Below, in pieces: positions 44,580 through 57,357 of a stretch of 64,000 nucleotides of DNA. The stretch is from positions 193,629,373 to 193,693,372 of the forward strand of contig NC_081553.1 of the NCBI RefSeq assembly GCF_963082655.1, read 5' to 3'. A program made the translations under genes and the position numbers. Within the stretch, counting starts at the first letter, position 1. Every line of letters begins with the position of its first letter. Below the pieces are notes generated by a model. The model made no database searches and was not told the DNA's origin. It saw only the letters and a list, made by a program, of their open reading frames with translations. Origin of the DNA: Stomoxys calcitrans (taxonomy: Eukaryota; Arthropoda; Insecta; Diptera; Muscidae).

Positions 44580-44860
44580 AATCGGACCTTATTTGGATAT
44601 ATGTAGCTGCCATATAGACTGATCTCCATTTTTAAGGTTTTAAGCCGAAAATAGGCTCATTTATTACCCGAGTTACACTGAAATTGGCAACAGTACCTCT
44701 CCACATATGTATGTATGTTTCGAACATGATCCAGATAGAACCATGATCTGCATTTGACCCCACGATATCCCTGTCGAACCATATTTGTATATACTCGTAG
44801 CTACCATATAGACCGATTTTCCGATGTAAATCAATGCGACTTTTACACATGCTATCGATA
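44580..44860 (-). repeat. 153-bp repeat family B fragment
   Basis: Complement of GATCAGTCTATATGGCAGCTA and AATCGGTCTATATGGTAGCTA cores, about 180 bp apart. Confidence 0.5.
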
Positions 44861-47040
44861 ACTTTCCAGTACAACTTTGCACCGAAAATCGATCTAGTGC
44901 ATAGTAATTGCGCTGGATAGAGCGAATATAAAACACCGCAATCATAGCGGGCAAAGTATTGTACTTGTTAGAGGATGGGATGAAAGAAAAAAAATCTAAT
45001 GTATAAGACCGCAATTATAGCAAACACAGTACTTGTTATACACTGTTATCGGATGGGGTGAAATAAAACCGTGTCATAGTCACTTAGGACTTTTTATCAA
45101 TAACAATGATTATATTGTAACTACAAACACCTTATTTTGGTATACATCGACATTTTATTGTTAAATGTTTTATGACAATTATCGCCCCATACATCACTTA
45201 TTGATTATTAATGAAAGTGCAATAAAATATTTGATTAGAAATGAAATCAATTATCGTTTTTAACAAACAATTTACTGAAGAAATAAAAATCTATATATAA
45301 ATTAAACTCATTTTCATTGCAAAAAACTCAGTTCAATGATCGAAAAATACATTTTACGAGTTGTTGTTTATTGATTCGTTGTGGCAGCGGAAATGCAAAC
45401 ATGATATTTTATTTTCGAAATACATATGTATGTAAAATTTTCCTGGAATGTGTCACTTAAGGTAAACGAAAGAAAAGTTTCGAAGGTTTTTTTAACTTTA
45501 AATGAATGGCCAGACCATAAATTAAAAATAATATGAAGGACAGGCGATTATAAACACATATGAAACACAACATGATGAAATATGAAGTATTTTTAAATGG
45601 AACACACATTCGAAATGTGTCAGAAAAAAGAAAACGTTTTTCTAAGAATATCATCATCATAAATAAATACACAAAACAGCACAAAGGATCAATCACAAAA
45701 AATCTCATTTTATTTTTCTTTTATAATATGTATGAGAGAACTTAGAAATTTCTACTTTAAATAAAAGTTCAAAGTTCAATTTAATTCTGCAAAAAAAATG
45801 CATAAAATGCCAGACTAGCAAAAAAAATTAAAAAAATTATCATCAACTGGCTGCAATGGCTACTCACATCAGACATTGAACTAACAATATGTCAATGACC
45901 ACCAGGTGGACGTTGTTGACGGGACGGAACGGTAAAGAAATCACATGCATTTGAGAAGACGCTAATTTCAAAATAGGTTTCTTTTTTCAAACCATACAAA
46001 AAAACTAAAGCTGATCGACCTTAGTAATTAAGTTAACACACTCGAAAAAAATGAGAAAAAACAGCACAAACAGACGAGAAACTTGAATATTTAAAATCAT
46101 CAGCATGAAGGTGTGAAGCAATATTTGTCCATCCATCCGTCTGTCCAACCACTTATTCGTTTGTCTGACTATTTCATTATTATGACCGCGTTCGCGCTGT
46201 AATCATTCAACAAATCCATTTTCAAAATGTTTGGTAAACGATACAAGGGGTAAAGCTATTGCAAAGCACTCATGCTGTCAGCCCAACATTTATTAACTTT
46301 TGGCATTGATGAGTTAAATAAAAAATCACAACGTTACAACAATTTCAATAATTTCCAATATTTTGTTTTTTATACGTCCTATTAAAAAAAAAAACTATTT
46401 TCCCCATATGGTTGCACAAAAAATCCAAATAACACGTAACGTATTAAAGCTTTAACAGGCGTATAAATTTTCATCCAACTGTATACGGAATAAGATTTGC
46501 CAGCAAAATATCATTGTCATGCCATTAAGGGAAGCAGCATATCAATAAACGATAATTTGACGTTTGTATTGGCTATACAATTTACTTCATAAATGTGTCG
46601 TAAAGCATTTTTTTGTAGAAAATTTGCTAAAACCGAAACTGAATAGTTTGTAATTATTCATTCTTAATATAAACAACAACAAAAAAAGCAACAAACACAC
46701 GTTTTGTTTATTTATTGTTATTGGAAAAGCACACGTACCTTGCCCAATAAGCAATAATTCGAAATTTACGAGTATATGGAAGAAAAAATGCCAGATCAAG
46801 GATTTATTTAGAATAGTTTTTTTTCAACAATACGAATGAATGCATTATAACAATATGTAATTGAAAATAAAAAATTTCCGTTTTGTGGTTATCAAAAACG
46901 ACGGTATTGAAACTACTTAATCGTACAAGATACTTGTCCAATATTAACATTTACTTGGCACGTGATGTATTAAGGTCTAAAAAATTAACGTCCTTCGATT
47001 CAAATAACAATATTTTTATTATATTTATAGTATTTTTTTA
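44861..47040. other. unique AT-rich DNA, no gene
   Basis: No recognisable repeats or coding sequence. Frames at 45457-45745 and 46587-46799 are A/T-run artefacts. Confidence 0.4.
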
Positions 47041-47830
47041 ATAGTACATCGATATTTATCGATAATATATCGATTCTTATCAATAATATAAAAAATTCTA
47101 TTAAGTATATATCTACTTTTCAATATTTCGATTTTTATCAATAATTATTATATGTAATACATCGCTTTTGATCGATAAATTATCGATAAAATATCGATTT
47201 TTTTCGATAATATATCGATTTTTTATCGATAATATATCGATTTATTATCGATAATGTATAGATTTTTTATTGGAAATATATCGATTTTCTATCGTTTTTT
47301 ATCGATAATACATCAATTTTTACCAATATGTCGATTTCTATCGATAATATAATAATTTTTAAAAGTAACAAGTTGATTTTGATCGATAGATTATCGATAA
47401 TATATAGATTTTTTTCGATAGTATAGATTTTTTATCACTAATAAATCGATTTTTTATCACTAATAAATCGATTTTTTATCGTTAATATATCGATTTTTTA
47501 TCGTTAATATATCGATTTTTTATCGATAGTATATAGATTTTCTATTGATAATATAGATTTTATTGATAATATATATATTTATTTTACGGATAACATATCG
47601 ATTTTTATCGATAATATATCGATTTTTTAACGATGATAATCTATAGTATATCGATTTTTTTAATCAACAATATATCGATTTTTACCAATATGTCAATTTT
47701 TATCAATAATATATCGATTAATATCAATAACATAGCGATTTTTATCATTAAATAACAATTTCCATCAAATATATAACTACTTTTTCTGTATTCGGATTTT
47801 TGTCAAAATTTTATCGATTTAAGTAAAACA
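47041..47830. repeat. ATCGAT tandem array, period near 22 bp
   Basis: Units AATATATCGATTTTTTATCG with variable T-runs. Confidence 0.8.
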
Positions 47831-47846
47831 TGGTTTTTTAGCTATT

Positions 47847-48083
47847 ATCTTTTTGGCAATACTGGTTTAAACAGATCACGCACGTTTCTTTTTTTTTGTT
47901 TCAGTGTCAAACGTCTTCCATTTTGTCTATAATTTAACCATGAATCGTCTTACAAACGAACAACGCTTGCAAATAATTGAATTCTATTACCAAAATGCGT
48001 GCTTCGTTAAGAAAGTTCATCGCGCGCTTCTTCTTCTTCAGCGTCTCAATGGGTACATAAATTAGCAGAATTGTCGACTTTGG
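47847..48083 (+). pseudogene. Tc1/mariner relic, 5' end with internal deletion
   Basis: Starts near TTTTTGGCAATACTGGTTTAAAC and includes the transposase start MNRLTNEQRLQIIEFYYQN at 47940, then KKVHRALL. It then jumps directly to a DEAHF/LNGYVNKQNC-like region, which is broken by a stop (GYIN, stop, QNC). About 100 codons of DNA-binding and linker sequence are missing, as in the copy at 60075-60729. The terminal inverted repeat is lost. Confidence 0.7.
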
Positions 48084-48390
48084 ATTTATACATAATCGAT
48101 AAGATCTGGCATAACCGACGAGATTGGTGCATTATCGATAAGATAGATATAGAGGCCAACTTGGCGCAGAGGTTAGCAGGACCACCTATGACGCCGATAG
48201 TATATCGACATTATATCGATCTTATCGATACTTTGTCGATTTATCGATATTATATCGATCTTATTGATAACATACATCAATATTATCGATATAATATAAT
48301 TTGTACATTAATCGTATTGATATTATATCGCTAATATATTGATCTTATCAATAATTTAAAGATATTATAATGTATAATTCTTATAGATAA
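48084..48390. repeat. ATCGAT-rich stretch with a SINE-A head fragment
   Basis: ATCGAT words are interspersed. At about 48150-48192, GGCGCAGAGGTTAGCAGGAC is a SINE-A 5' head (A box) cut after about 40 bp. Confidence 0.5.
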
Positions 48391-48496
48391 TGTTGTGGTT
48401 GTTGTTGTTGTAGCCACGATCCTCGTAAAGCTCCTGTAGGAGAGCGAGCTCGTTTCGGTCCAAAGGACCGATCGTCACAGGACCATTGGTTTTTTA
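48391..48496 (-). mobile_element. second CAA-tailed structured short element
   Basis: On the plus strand a GTTGTTGTTGTTGTAG tail is followed by about 85 bp that can fold. ACGAT (48416-48420) pairs with ATCGT (48471-48475) around two hairpins, CTCCT(GT)AGGAG (48431-48442) and CGGTCC(AAA)GGACCG (48456-48470). Tail and layout resemble the 103-bp element, but the sequence differs. I found no clear target duplication. Confidence 0.45.
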
Positions 48497-48700
48497 AAAG
48501 AGCCATCCTCAAACGCCTTCTCTGAGGATGGTACATTCCTCATCGTTTGGGTGCCGGGCCATAACAGAGTAAGGGGGAATGAAAGAGCAGAAGATTAAGC
48601 AGTTAAGGCCAGAGAACTGCCGTCAATAAACTAGGTTAACCCGAAGCTTACATTCAGTGTCGACTCGCTTATTGCTCTCCAATTTTGCAAAAAAAATTAA
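48497..48700 (+). pseudogene. LINE RNase H relic
   Basis: LIVWVPGHNRVRGNERAED followed by a stop, then AVKARELPSIN (48541-48630). VPGH with a basic GNERA segment is the RNase H C-terminal part of I-clade LINEs, from a different subfamily than copies A-C (which read VPGHRDIPGNC). Confidence 0.65.
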
Positions 48701-48969
48701 CTTTGCCGATAGTATCGATAGGAAAAATATCAATCGATATTCAGACAAAAAAAATATCGATAGTGTCATCAATATTTTGGAGGGGAGTGGTATGAAAAAC
48801 ATTTATGGATTTTGAAGGTAGCACGGATTTCCTAACTTAAAATTTTATTTTTGAGGTTACTTTTTAGTTTTTTTGAGCGCACAACAAGCCAATTACTGGC
48901 TTATGTGTATGTCCATAGTGGCATGGGGCAGATTAATATCCGCACCCACTTTTCAACCTAACCTAACCT

Positions 48970-49229
48970 AAAGGCGCCTTTAACTCGACTTGTCATATCA
49001 AGCATCATATGTTCTCAGATTTCATGCAAAGGCTGGCGCCGCCCGATCTCTCACTGAGACTCTCCGCTCGATACCGCTGATTGTCCGAGTCAGAGGTTGC
49101 CGCTACTCCATATGGAGCTTTCCACTACCCGCAACATGTGAACGCTAAGCGTCTCGTGACAGCGATGAACACCACACAGATTGGACCTCAAAGTTCCAGC
49201 CTGTGTGGTGTTCACAGCTATCCCGTCCT
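48970..49229 (+). repeat. hairpin-ended repeat, copy 2
   Basis: Matches 43089-43350. The stem is TGAACACCACACAG/CTGTGTGGTGTTCA (49166-49179, 49201-49214); one base pair differs from copy 1 on both sides, so pairing is kept. Preceded by ACCTAACCTAACCTA (48957-48970), a LINE-type tail. Confidence 0.75.
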
Positions 49230-50045
49230 GTACTTATAGATAATTTTTCATTCTTATCGAAAATATACAAATCTTATCGATAACACATGGAACTTACCGA
49301 TAGTATATTGATATTTTCCATAATATTTCGATCTTAACGGTTATATCGATCTAAACTATAAAACATCGATCAAAAAAATCAATTTTATCGTTATTTTCGG
49401 TAATATATTGATCTTATCGATAATATATGGACATTATCGATATTATATCGGTAATATATTGATCCTATTAATATTGTATCATTCTTATCGATAATACATC
49501 GATCTAATATATTAATCCCTTTCATAATATATCGATATTATCGGTTATATCGATCTAAACGATAAAACATCGATATAATCGATCTAACCGATGTTGTTGT
49601 TGTTGTAGCAGTGTGTTGTACACCGAGGCGGCAGCCCTTACCGATGAAGGATTCCATCGGGTCAATCCGGTACGTACAACCGGCTGCCATGGGATTGATC
49701 TAACCGATAATATCTCGATGTTATCGATATCATCGAAATTATCGATATTATATCGATAATGTATCGATTTTATCGATAATATATCAATCTTATCGATAAT
49801 ACAACGACCTTATCGATAATATATTGATCCCATCCATAATACATCGATCTTATCGGTTATCTATAAAACATCAATCTAACTGATAATAAATCGATCTTAT
49901 CGATATCAATAATAATAATCAATTCTATTGTTAATATATTGATCTTATCGATAATATGTCGATCTTATCTACAACATATCTATCTTATCTACAACATATC
50001 AATTTTGTCGGAAATATATTAATCTTATCAGTAATATATCGATGT
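49230..50045. repeat. ATCGAT-rich array
   Basis: Irregular units of TATCGATAATATATCGATCTT type, interrupted by the 104-bp retroelement at 49593-49696. Confidence 0.8.
49593..49696 (-). mobile_element. 104-bp CAA-tailed retroelement, copy 2
   Basis: Perfect 12-bp target duplication GATCTAACCGAT (49581-49592 and 49697-49708) in the ATCGAT array. On the minus strand the element starts AATCCCATGGCAGCC and ends CTGCTACAACAACAACAAC. Pairing GGCAGCC/GGCTGCC and CCGATG/CATCGG as in copy 1. Confidence 0.75.
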
Positions 50046-50700
50046 CCAAGCTTCAAAATCATCTCCTATATGGTTCCCTAGTTCCTAAGAACTTTATAAA
50101 GATACCTACTAAGCGATCGGACTTCTCCGTATATGCGTGCAGCAAGTCAAAGGAGAGGCTGGATACCTCCTAACCAGATCTCCCACTCATGAAAACAAAG
50201 TCCAACTCACCAACAGGGACCCCTGTTGGTTTCGAATGGAAGAGAAGGTTGCCCGAAGAACGAGGAACGCCAGATTACCGACTCCCTGAGTCTAGGAGCA
50301 ATCTTCGTTGCTATAAATCGAACATATAGGTGCAAGGACACAAGACCGTAAATGACATTTAAACCCTACCTCTGGGCGTTCCTCCTTGCCACCGAGATCA
50401 ACCTCGCAACAGCATCCTATATCTACTCGATCATTCTGCGGAGGGCACATCTGTACATAGCCTTATGCCAGATCACCGTCCCCAATCTTAGCCCCATTTG
50501 CTAACAACCGAATTTTTACCAAAGTAGACGGCATTCTGATCCCTCTGATACTTTCCGCATCCTTTTTACTTCAGTTTCTGGTTAATGATCACTTGGTCTC
50601 CGGAAAGAGCAGCAAGTCTACTCCATCCAGGACAGGTCTTCTGAAGACATTAAGCTTGAGGCTTCTATTTAGTAAATAGTACCAGCTCAGTCTTTATGAG
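50046..50700. other. GC-richer retrotransposon-like relic
   Basis: Shares CGAGGAACGCCAG with 34600. No recognisable frame. Confidence 0.35.
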
Positions 50701-50984
50701 TTTTTTTCCCCGATTATTTATTTTTCCTGGTTAGTATTGAGAAATTCTGCTGGATATCGGTCAAGCTGTATTACTCCAACGATATCATCAATCATGTTGG
50801 TTTGTAAATAAAAACTCAAAACAAAAGACAACAATGAAAACATATATCTTTAATGAAAGCCTTTTTCTGTCAAGTGTCAGTCATCATTATTTCATTGGCT
50901 CCATTGTTAAAATATTTCGTATTTTTATCAAATTAATTTGCAATATTTTCTCATGTTGTTGTCGCTCTTTTTTTGTTCTTTCAG

Positions 50985-51091
50985 CCAGTTGCTTCCGAAG
51001 AAAATTGAGTGATTTATTTGAGATTGCGGAAAAGGCATACAAAACGCCAACTAGCAAAGCGTTGTTCGCCAAATGCTTGGAATTGTATATA
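50985..51091 (+). other. candidate internal exon
   Basis: Bounded by a strong acceptor (TTTTTTTGTTCTTTCAG, ending 50984) and a donor-like ATA/GTAAGC (GT at 51092). One frame is open throughout and reads SCFRRKLSDLFEIAEKAYK and TPTSKALFAKCLELYI. I do not recognise the family. Supporting exons were not found. Confidence 0.22.
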
Positions 51092-53905
51092 GTAAGCCAA
51101 TGCTTCGCGCAGCGTCTGTCATCATCGTCATCGTCATCACCTCAGCTAATTCTTAATAATTATTTCGCCATGAGTCATTTGACTCGAGCACCTTGACTGT
51201 GACACACTATAGGTGAAAAAACAAAGCAACAACAAAAAGAATCAGGTATGTTCTTATTAACGCTGCTGCCTGCTACTGAGATTGAGTTGGTTATCTTTTC
51301 CAGCGACGTTGTTCCTCCAAACTGTCCTTGTTTATTTTCTTTTGTTTTTACTAGCCCCAAGGGGAAATGAGTCTAACGCTCATCATTTTGAGAGACTTTA
51401 TTTTTTAATGTTTATGGTTGTGTCTAGAGTCGGGATGCATGCGATCACATTTAAAATGTTGATTGACAAATATTTGTATGCCATTATTTCTTAATTAGGG
51501 ATTAATTTTTGTTGTGTCTTAGGGGGTTTACTGATTACAATTATCTAAGTTACCTAATTAATGTCGGCTCGTCTCATTAGCAGCAACAACATGTGACGAA
51601 TGAGGTCCGATGGGCTTTGAGTGATTGAAGACATTGCACTAAACTTAGAAATTAAGGTTCGCTAAGGGGCACCATGAGCCTAACACTAGTTCCCAAAATT
51701 GGGGTAAATGTAAAATTGGGTTTTGGAAAATAGGAGTCTATGATAGTACTGAAAGAATGGCTTATCTTAGCCTTAAGCGTGATGAATGTGCATAACATAG
51801 AATGTAGGACAGTTTTAAAACTTAATTTGATAAATTTCGATTTTTGCTATCGATAAATTTTATAATGATAACCGATAACTAGAATGGTTAGACGATTGAA
51901 ATGAAGTCAAAGAAAATTTTTTGTTTGATTTTTGCTATCGATAAATTTTTTTCATAACAGCGGATATCTCGAGGGATTATATGTCAAAGAAATTTTTTAC
52001 CGTTTTTGGTTATCGTCCTTTTAAGCATGAGTTTCATGATTAGCTTCGATAATAGAAGATAAATGGTTATAAATTTTCGATCTAGATCTTGGAATTGATT
52101 CTTAATTGGAAAATGTAGTTATAATAGAAGATAAATGGTTATACATTTTCGATAATTCCAAGAATCTTAATTGGAGAATGTGGATATCGATTTGGCATTT
52201 TTTGTTAACGAGATAACCATTATTACTATAAACAAATGCAATTCGATAACACAATATATATTTATTAGTTTTCGATAACAAAAGTAAAAAATATTTTAAA
52301 GAGTTAGGCTATTATTATTACCATAATTGTTTTACAAGATTATCAAAATAAAATAATAAAATAATAAAAATTATTGATTTTCGATAACATTGGTAAGGTT
52401 TTTGCAGCATTTGTGTTCGGTGAAATTCGTTATCAATTTTCAATAACACATGTTAATTTCCCAATTAGTATCGGTAAAAAAAACTTTAACCGATAACCAA
52501 ATGATCACCGATTGTAAGGGCAGTTATCGATGGCTGTTCATTACTACTTTGAACTGGTAATGCATAAAAAACATCTGATTTGCACTTATTAGAGTAAAAA
52601 TAAAAACAGCCAAAATCATCCATCACTTGTATTTATGCCAATCCCAAAACAATTATCGAAAAGTTCAAGAATTAATGGGAAAATTGTCAATTTTACTTAC
52701 AATTTCTTATGGTTCATAGGAATATTTCAACTTACTCTGCAAAGAAAAATAGAAAAGAGAATTTAATTATTATTTTTGATAAAAAATTTTTGATTTAAAA
52801 GAAATCTGCCCGATTCTTATTAGACTGACGCTAAGTCTGTTTAGTTCGATTATACCCTAATCGATTACTTAAACATAATTGCAAAATATCTTTACAAATC
52901 TTCATTGGTGCAACTAATCATTGCTGTCATTAGTTTACAGAGACAATGTCTTTATTATTTACGATTCAAATATCTGCAATATGACACTGAAGGGGATGCA
53001 ACAAACCAAGAAAAAATGTATATGCCCCATTTCACTCTGTGTGCTATATATACTTATCGAATGACTTTCTTTGTCGCTCGGTATTTTTATGGAACAATTT
53101 ATTCTCATTGTTTGTTGACCGTAAAGAAAAAACAAAAGTGAGACAAAAACAAGAAATATTTGTTTTTTTTTTTCTTTTGAGTTTTTGCCAAATCTCATAA
53201 TCCGATAATTGTTGCATTGGTTGCTGTTTTGTTTTTTTCATCATTGGTGTGTTTTTGTTTTTCTTGTCTATTTCTCTTTGTATTTGTCTCATATTATATT
53301 GGTTTCATTTCATTTTTTTAATATCTTGAATGGTTGTCCGCATTTCTTTTTATTTTTTGACAAAATTTATTGCATAGACCCCACACTGATATACATAAAA
53401 GCGGAATGGAAAAGCAATAAAATATCATGGCTTAACACAAATTCACAAAATATATATTTAAATGTTTTCAAATATATTATTGTATTAACAATCGTCTGCA
53501 ATTTTAGTAATTATCGATTTCGTCATTAATTGCTCCAACTAAATTGCATAATGATCATTTTCAACAAAAAGTATCATTAATCATAAAATAGCTCTAATAA
53601 AAAGTCGAAATTTTTTTTAAAATTCAATAAGGTTATTATTTACCCACATCTATTCAAAGTTTTCTCCATGCGGTTAAACGAACAAAACATAAATAAAAAT
53701 ATTTTGTTTATAAGCTTTGAGATTTGAAATAAGTTTAGTCAGATTCAAATCAAAATGTTATTGGCCCATATATAGTTCACAACGTTTCTGTTGGTATTGG
53801 CACATTTGAATTATATACACATTTTAATTATAAACCGATTTATAGTATATTGTCCAACCTGGTCAATAAATTGGTAATAATTTGTTATTTAATTATGAAG
53901 GAAAA
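51092..53905. other. unique AT-rich DNA, no gene
   Basis: Scattered ATCGATAA words at 51840-52500 may be a dispersed remnant of the ATCGAT repeats. Frames at 52905-53529 are low complexity. Confidence 0.35.
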
Positions 53906-54332
53906 AAAGTGTTTCGATACAATATCGATAGTCGATATTTTAGCGATTTTCCATGTAATATCAGCTGTCGATATTATGTCAATCGATATAATATCGGCAG
54001 TCGCTATATGGTCAACTTTCGTTATTTTATAGACTATCTCCATATTAGCGACTATCGATATAAAAAATCGATTATCGATATAATACCGATTATCGATTTA
54101 ATATCGATTATCAATTTAATATCGAATATCGATTTAGTTTCAAATATCGATTTAATATCGAATATCTATTTAATATCAAATATCGATTCAATATCGATTA
54201 TCGATTTAATATCGGTTATCGATTTTCTATTGCTATAACATCAATTATCAATTTAATATCGATAGTATACTATATCAATAATCGATAGTATCCATTATCA
54301 CTTTAATATCGATTTGCTATACAGTATTGACT
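53906..54332. repeat. ATCGAT array, irregular
   Basis: TTAATATCGATTATCGAT-type units, period near 18 bp. The plus-strand frame 53882-54238 translates it. Confidence 0.75.
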
Positions 54333-54648
54333 GCATATTTGCATATTTTCCCCATGAACATTCCACAAAGGAACACAGGCAAACTTCTCACATATTAATA
54401 AGTGCAGTCCGATTCAATTTTTGAGCTCAATGATAAGGGACCCCCTTTTAATAGCCGAGTCCGAAGGGCGTGCCACAGTGCGACACATTTTGGGAGAGAA
54501 GATTTTACATGGCATGATTCCTCACAAATGTTGCCAGCATTAGGAGGGGAAAACTACAGCTGAAAATTTTCTCTGATGGTCTCGCCTGGATTCGAACCCA
54601 GGCGTTCAGGGCCACAGGCGGACATACTAACTTCTGCGCTACGGTGGC
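54333..54648 (-). mobile_element. SINE-A, near-complete copy
   Basis: Minus-strand start GCCACCGTAGCGCAGAAG, B box GGGTTCGAATCC (about 54590-54601), 3' end GTTTGCCTGTGTTCC and CATGGGGAAAA. Inserted at the left edge of the 1.2-kb duplication. Confidence 0.8.
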
Positions 54649-54650
54649 AT

Positions 54651-55860
54651 CCATACAGAATCGACTTGCGATATAAAGTCGATGTAATATCGACACTCGC
54701 TTTATGGCCAACTTTCGTTATTTTATAGACTCCATAATAAATGAATGAATGAATGAAATATGGACTATCAATACATAATCGACGACATAATATCGATTGT
54801 CGACTTAGTATCGAATATCGATTTAATATCTAATATCGATTTTATATCGAATATCGATTTAATATCGAATGTTGACTTAATTTCAAATATCGATTTTATA
54901 TCTAATATGGAATATCGATTTAATATCGAGTATCGATTTTATATCGAATATCGATTTAATATCGATTTATTACCGATTTTCGCTTTAATATCGATTATCG
55001 ATTTAGTATCGGTTGTTTATTTAATATTGGTTACCTATTTAAAATCGATTATCGATCTAATACCGACATATGATTGAATATCGATTTTCGCTATATCGAT
55101 ATCATATCGAATATCGATATCATATCGAATATCGATATCATATCGAATATCGATATCATATCGAATATCGATATCATATCGATATCATATCGAATATCGA
55201 TATCATATCGAATATCGATATCATATCGAATATCGATATCATATCGAATATCGATATCATATCGAATATCGATATCATATCGAATATCGATATCATATCG
55301 AATATCGATATCATATCGAATATCGATATCATATCGAATATCGATATCATAGTAAGCTAAATAATTTTAATAATTTTTTGATGAATATAATTTTGTGATA
55401 CGAAAGAAGAGTAAATCACAAGAGTAATAGGAATGCCTATATATCTAGTATTTGTTTACAAAAAGATTTTAAAATGTTTCTGCTGATAATAAAACATTTA
55501 TAATTTCTATATGCATCTGTTATAGATTTAATTTACAATTTACATTTGGTCGTTACCAACGAAGCATAGCAAAATTAATTTTTGGTTTACACAGTCTATG
55601 CATCATTTGAACTGAATTAAACAATAAATTAGTGAGTGAAAATTTATTATAATAATTATTTGAATTATTTTTAGCTAGATTTATTAATAAAGATAAACAG
55701 ATCATTGTTGTAATGACTTTTAAATGAATGTTATCGAATAAAGATGTGCTAAAATCGTTTATTATCAATATAAGTTAATTGATTGCCCACAATACAGATG
55801 GTGGAAATATTTTAATTAATAATGAGTTATCAGTTGTTATCGTGAGTTATTTGGAGCCAT
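54651..55860. repeat. 1.2-kb tandem duplication, unit 1
   Basis: Begins CCATACAGAATCGACTTGCG and ends TTATTTGGAGCCAT. It contains irregular ATCGAT repeats, an 18-bp array (about 55098-55352) and about 500 bp of non-repetitive DNA. The copy at 55861 is nearly identical outside the array. Confidence 0.95.
55098..55352. repeat. 18-bp tandem array, about 14 units
   Basis: Unit AATATCGATATCATATCG, almost invariant, with one 12-bp short unit near 55172-55190. Translated frames (SNIDII repeats) are artefacts. Confidence 0.95.
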
Positions 55861-56930
55861 CCATACAGAATCGACTTGCGATATAAAGTCGATGTAATAT
55901 CGACACTCGCTTTATGGCCAACTTTCGTTATTTTATAGACTCCATAATAAATGAATGAATGAATGAAATATGGACTATCAATACATAATCGACGACATAA
56001 TATCGATTGTCGACTTAGTATCGAATATCGATTTAATATCTAATATCGATTTTATATCGAATATCGATTTAATATCGAATGTTGACTTAATTTCAAATAT
56101 CGATTTTATATCTAATATTGAATATCGATTTAATATCGAGTATCGATTTTATATCGATTTAATATCGATTTATTACCGATTTTCGCTTTAATATCGATTA
56201 TCGATTTAGTATCGGTTGTTTATTTAATATTGGTTACCTATTTAAAATCGATTATCGATCTAATACCGACATATGATTGAATATCGATTTTCGCTATATC
56301 GATATCATATCGAATATCGATATCATATCGAATATCGATATCATATCGAATATCGATATCATATCGAATATCGATATCATATCGAATATCGATATCATAT
56401 CGAATATCGATATCATATCGAATATCGATATCATAGTAAGCTAAATAATTTTAATAATTTTTTGATGAATATAATTTTGTGATACGAAAGAAGAGTAATA
56501 GGAATGCCTATATATCTGGTATTTGTTTACAAAAAGATTTTAAAATGTTTCTGCTGATAATAAAACATTTATAATTTCTATATGCATCTGTTATAGATTT
56601 AATTTACAATTTACATTTGGTCGTTACCAACGAAGCATAGCAAAATTAATTTTTGGTTTACACAGTCTATGCATCATTTGAACTGAATTAAACAATAAAT
56701 TAGTGAGTGAAAATTTATTATAATAATTATTTGAATTATTTTTAGCTAGATTTATTAATAAAGATAAACAGATCATTGTTGTAATGACTTTTAAATGAAT
56801 GTTATCGAATAAAGATGTGCTAAAATCGTTTATTATCAATATAAGTTAATTGATTGCCCACAATACCGATGGTGGAAATATTTTATTAATAATGAGTTAT
56901 CAGTTGTTATCGTGAGTTATTTGGAGCCAT
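55861..56930. repeat. 1.2-kb tandem duplication, unit 2
   Basis: 1070 bp against 1210 in unit 1. The differences I see are fewer array units, a 12-bp indel (unit 1 has an extra ATCACAAGAGTA-type insert near 55416), one 18-bp indel and a few substitutions. Confidence 0.95.
56299..56435. repeat. 18-bp tandem array, about 7-8 units
   Basis: Same unit as 55098-55352 with no short unit. Confidence 0.95.
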
Positions 56931-57357
56931 TATATAAAAAACCTGGCTTGATCAATATGAAGCCTGACAAAGGTAAACATTCGTTGTTATAATCGATACT
57001 CTCGATAATACGACATATCACAACGAATAACTTACATTTTTCATTTTGTAAAGCTAACTATAAAAGCCAAATTATACTCTATGGAAATATTGGACTTTCA
57101 ATTCCAGAAGTAATTTATTGAAGTTAGTAAAAGCTGTTGAAAGAAAAAAATCGATAACATATGATACTGGTTATAAGTGATCCAAAAAATTGATGTATAG
57201 CATGAATTAAGAAGAATAAGCATATAATCGAGTACTATTGTTAAAAATAACTATATTTTATTGCTCATATTATCACCGATTCCATTATGTTCCTACTTTA
57301 AAAGTTCTCCTTTCTATAGAATGAACTACTTTTGAATCAATTTTTTATTTTATTATT

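Noticed and set aside
55070..55360. Repetitive protein of SNIDII type in two frames
   Set aside because: It is the translation of an 18-bp non-coding tandem repeat and changes frame with orientation. The same holds for 35606-35863, 43327-43707, 53882-54238 and 54760-55077.
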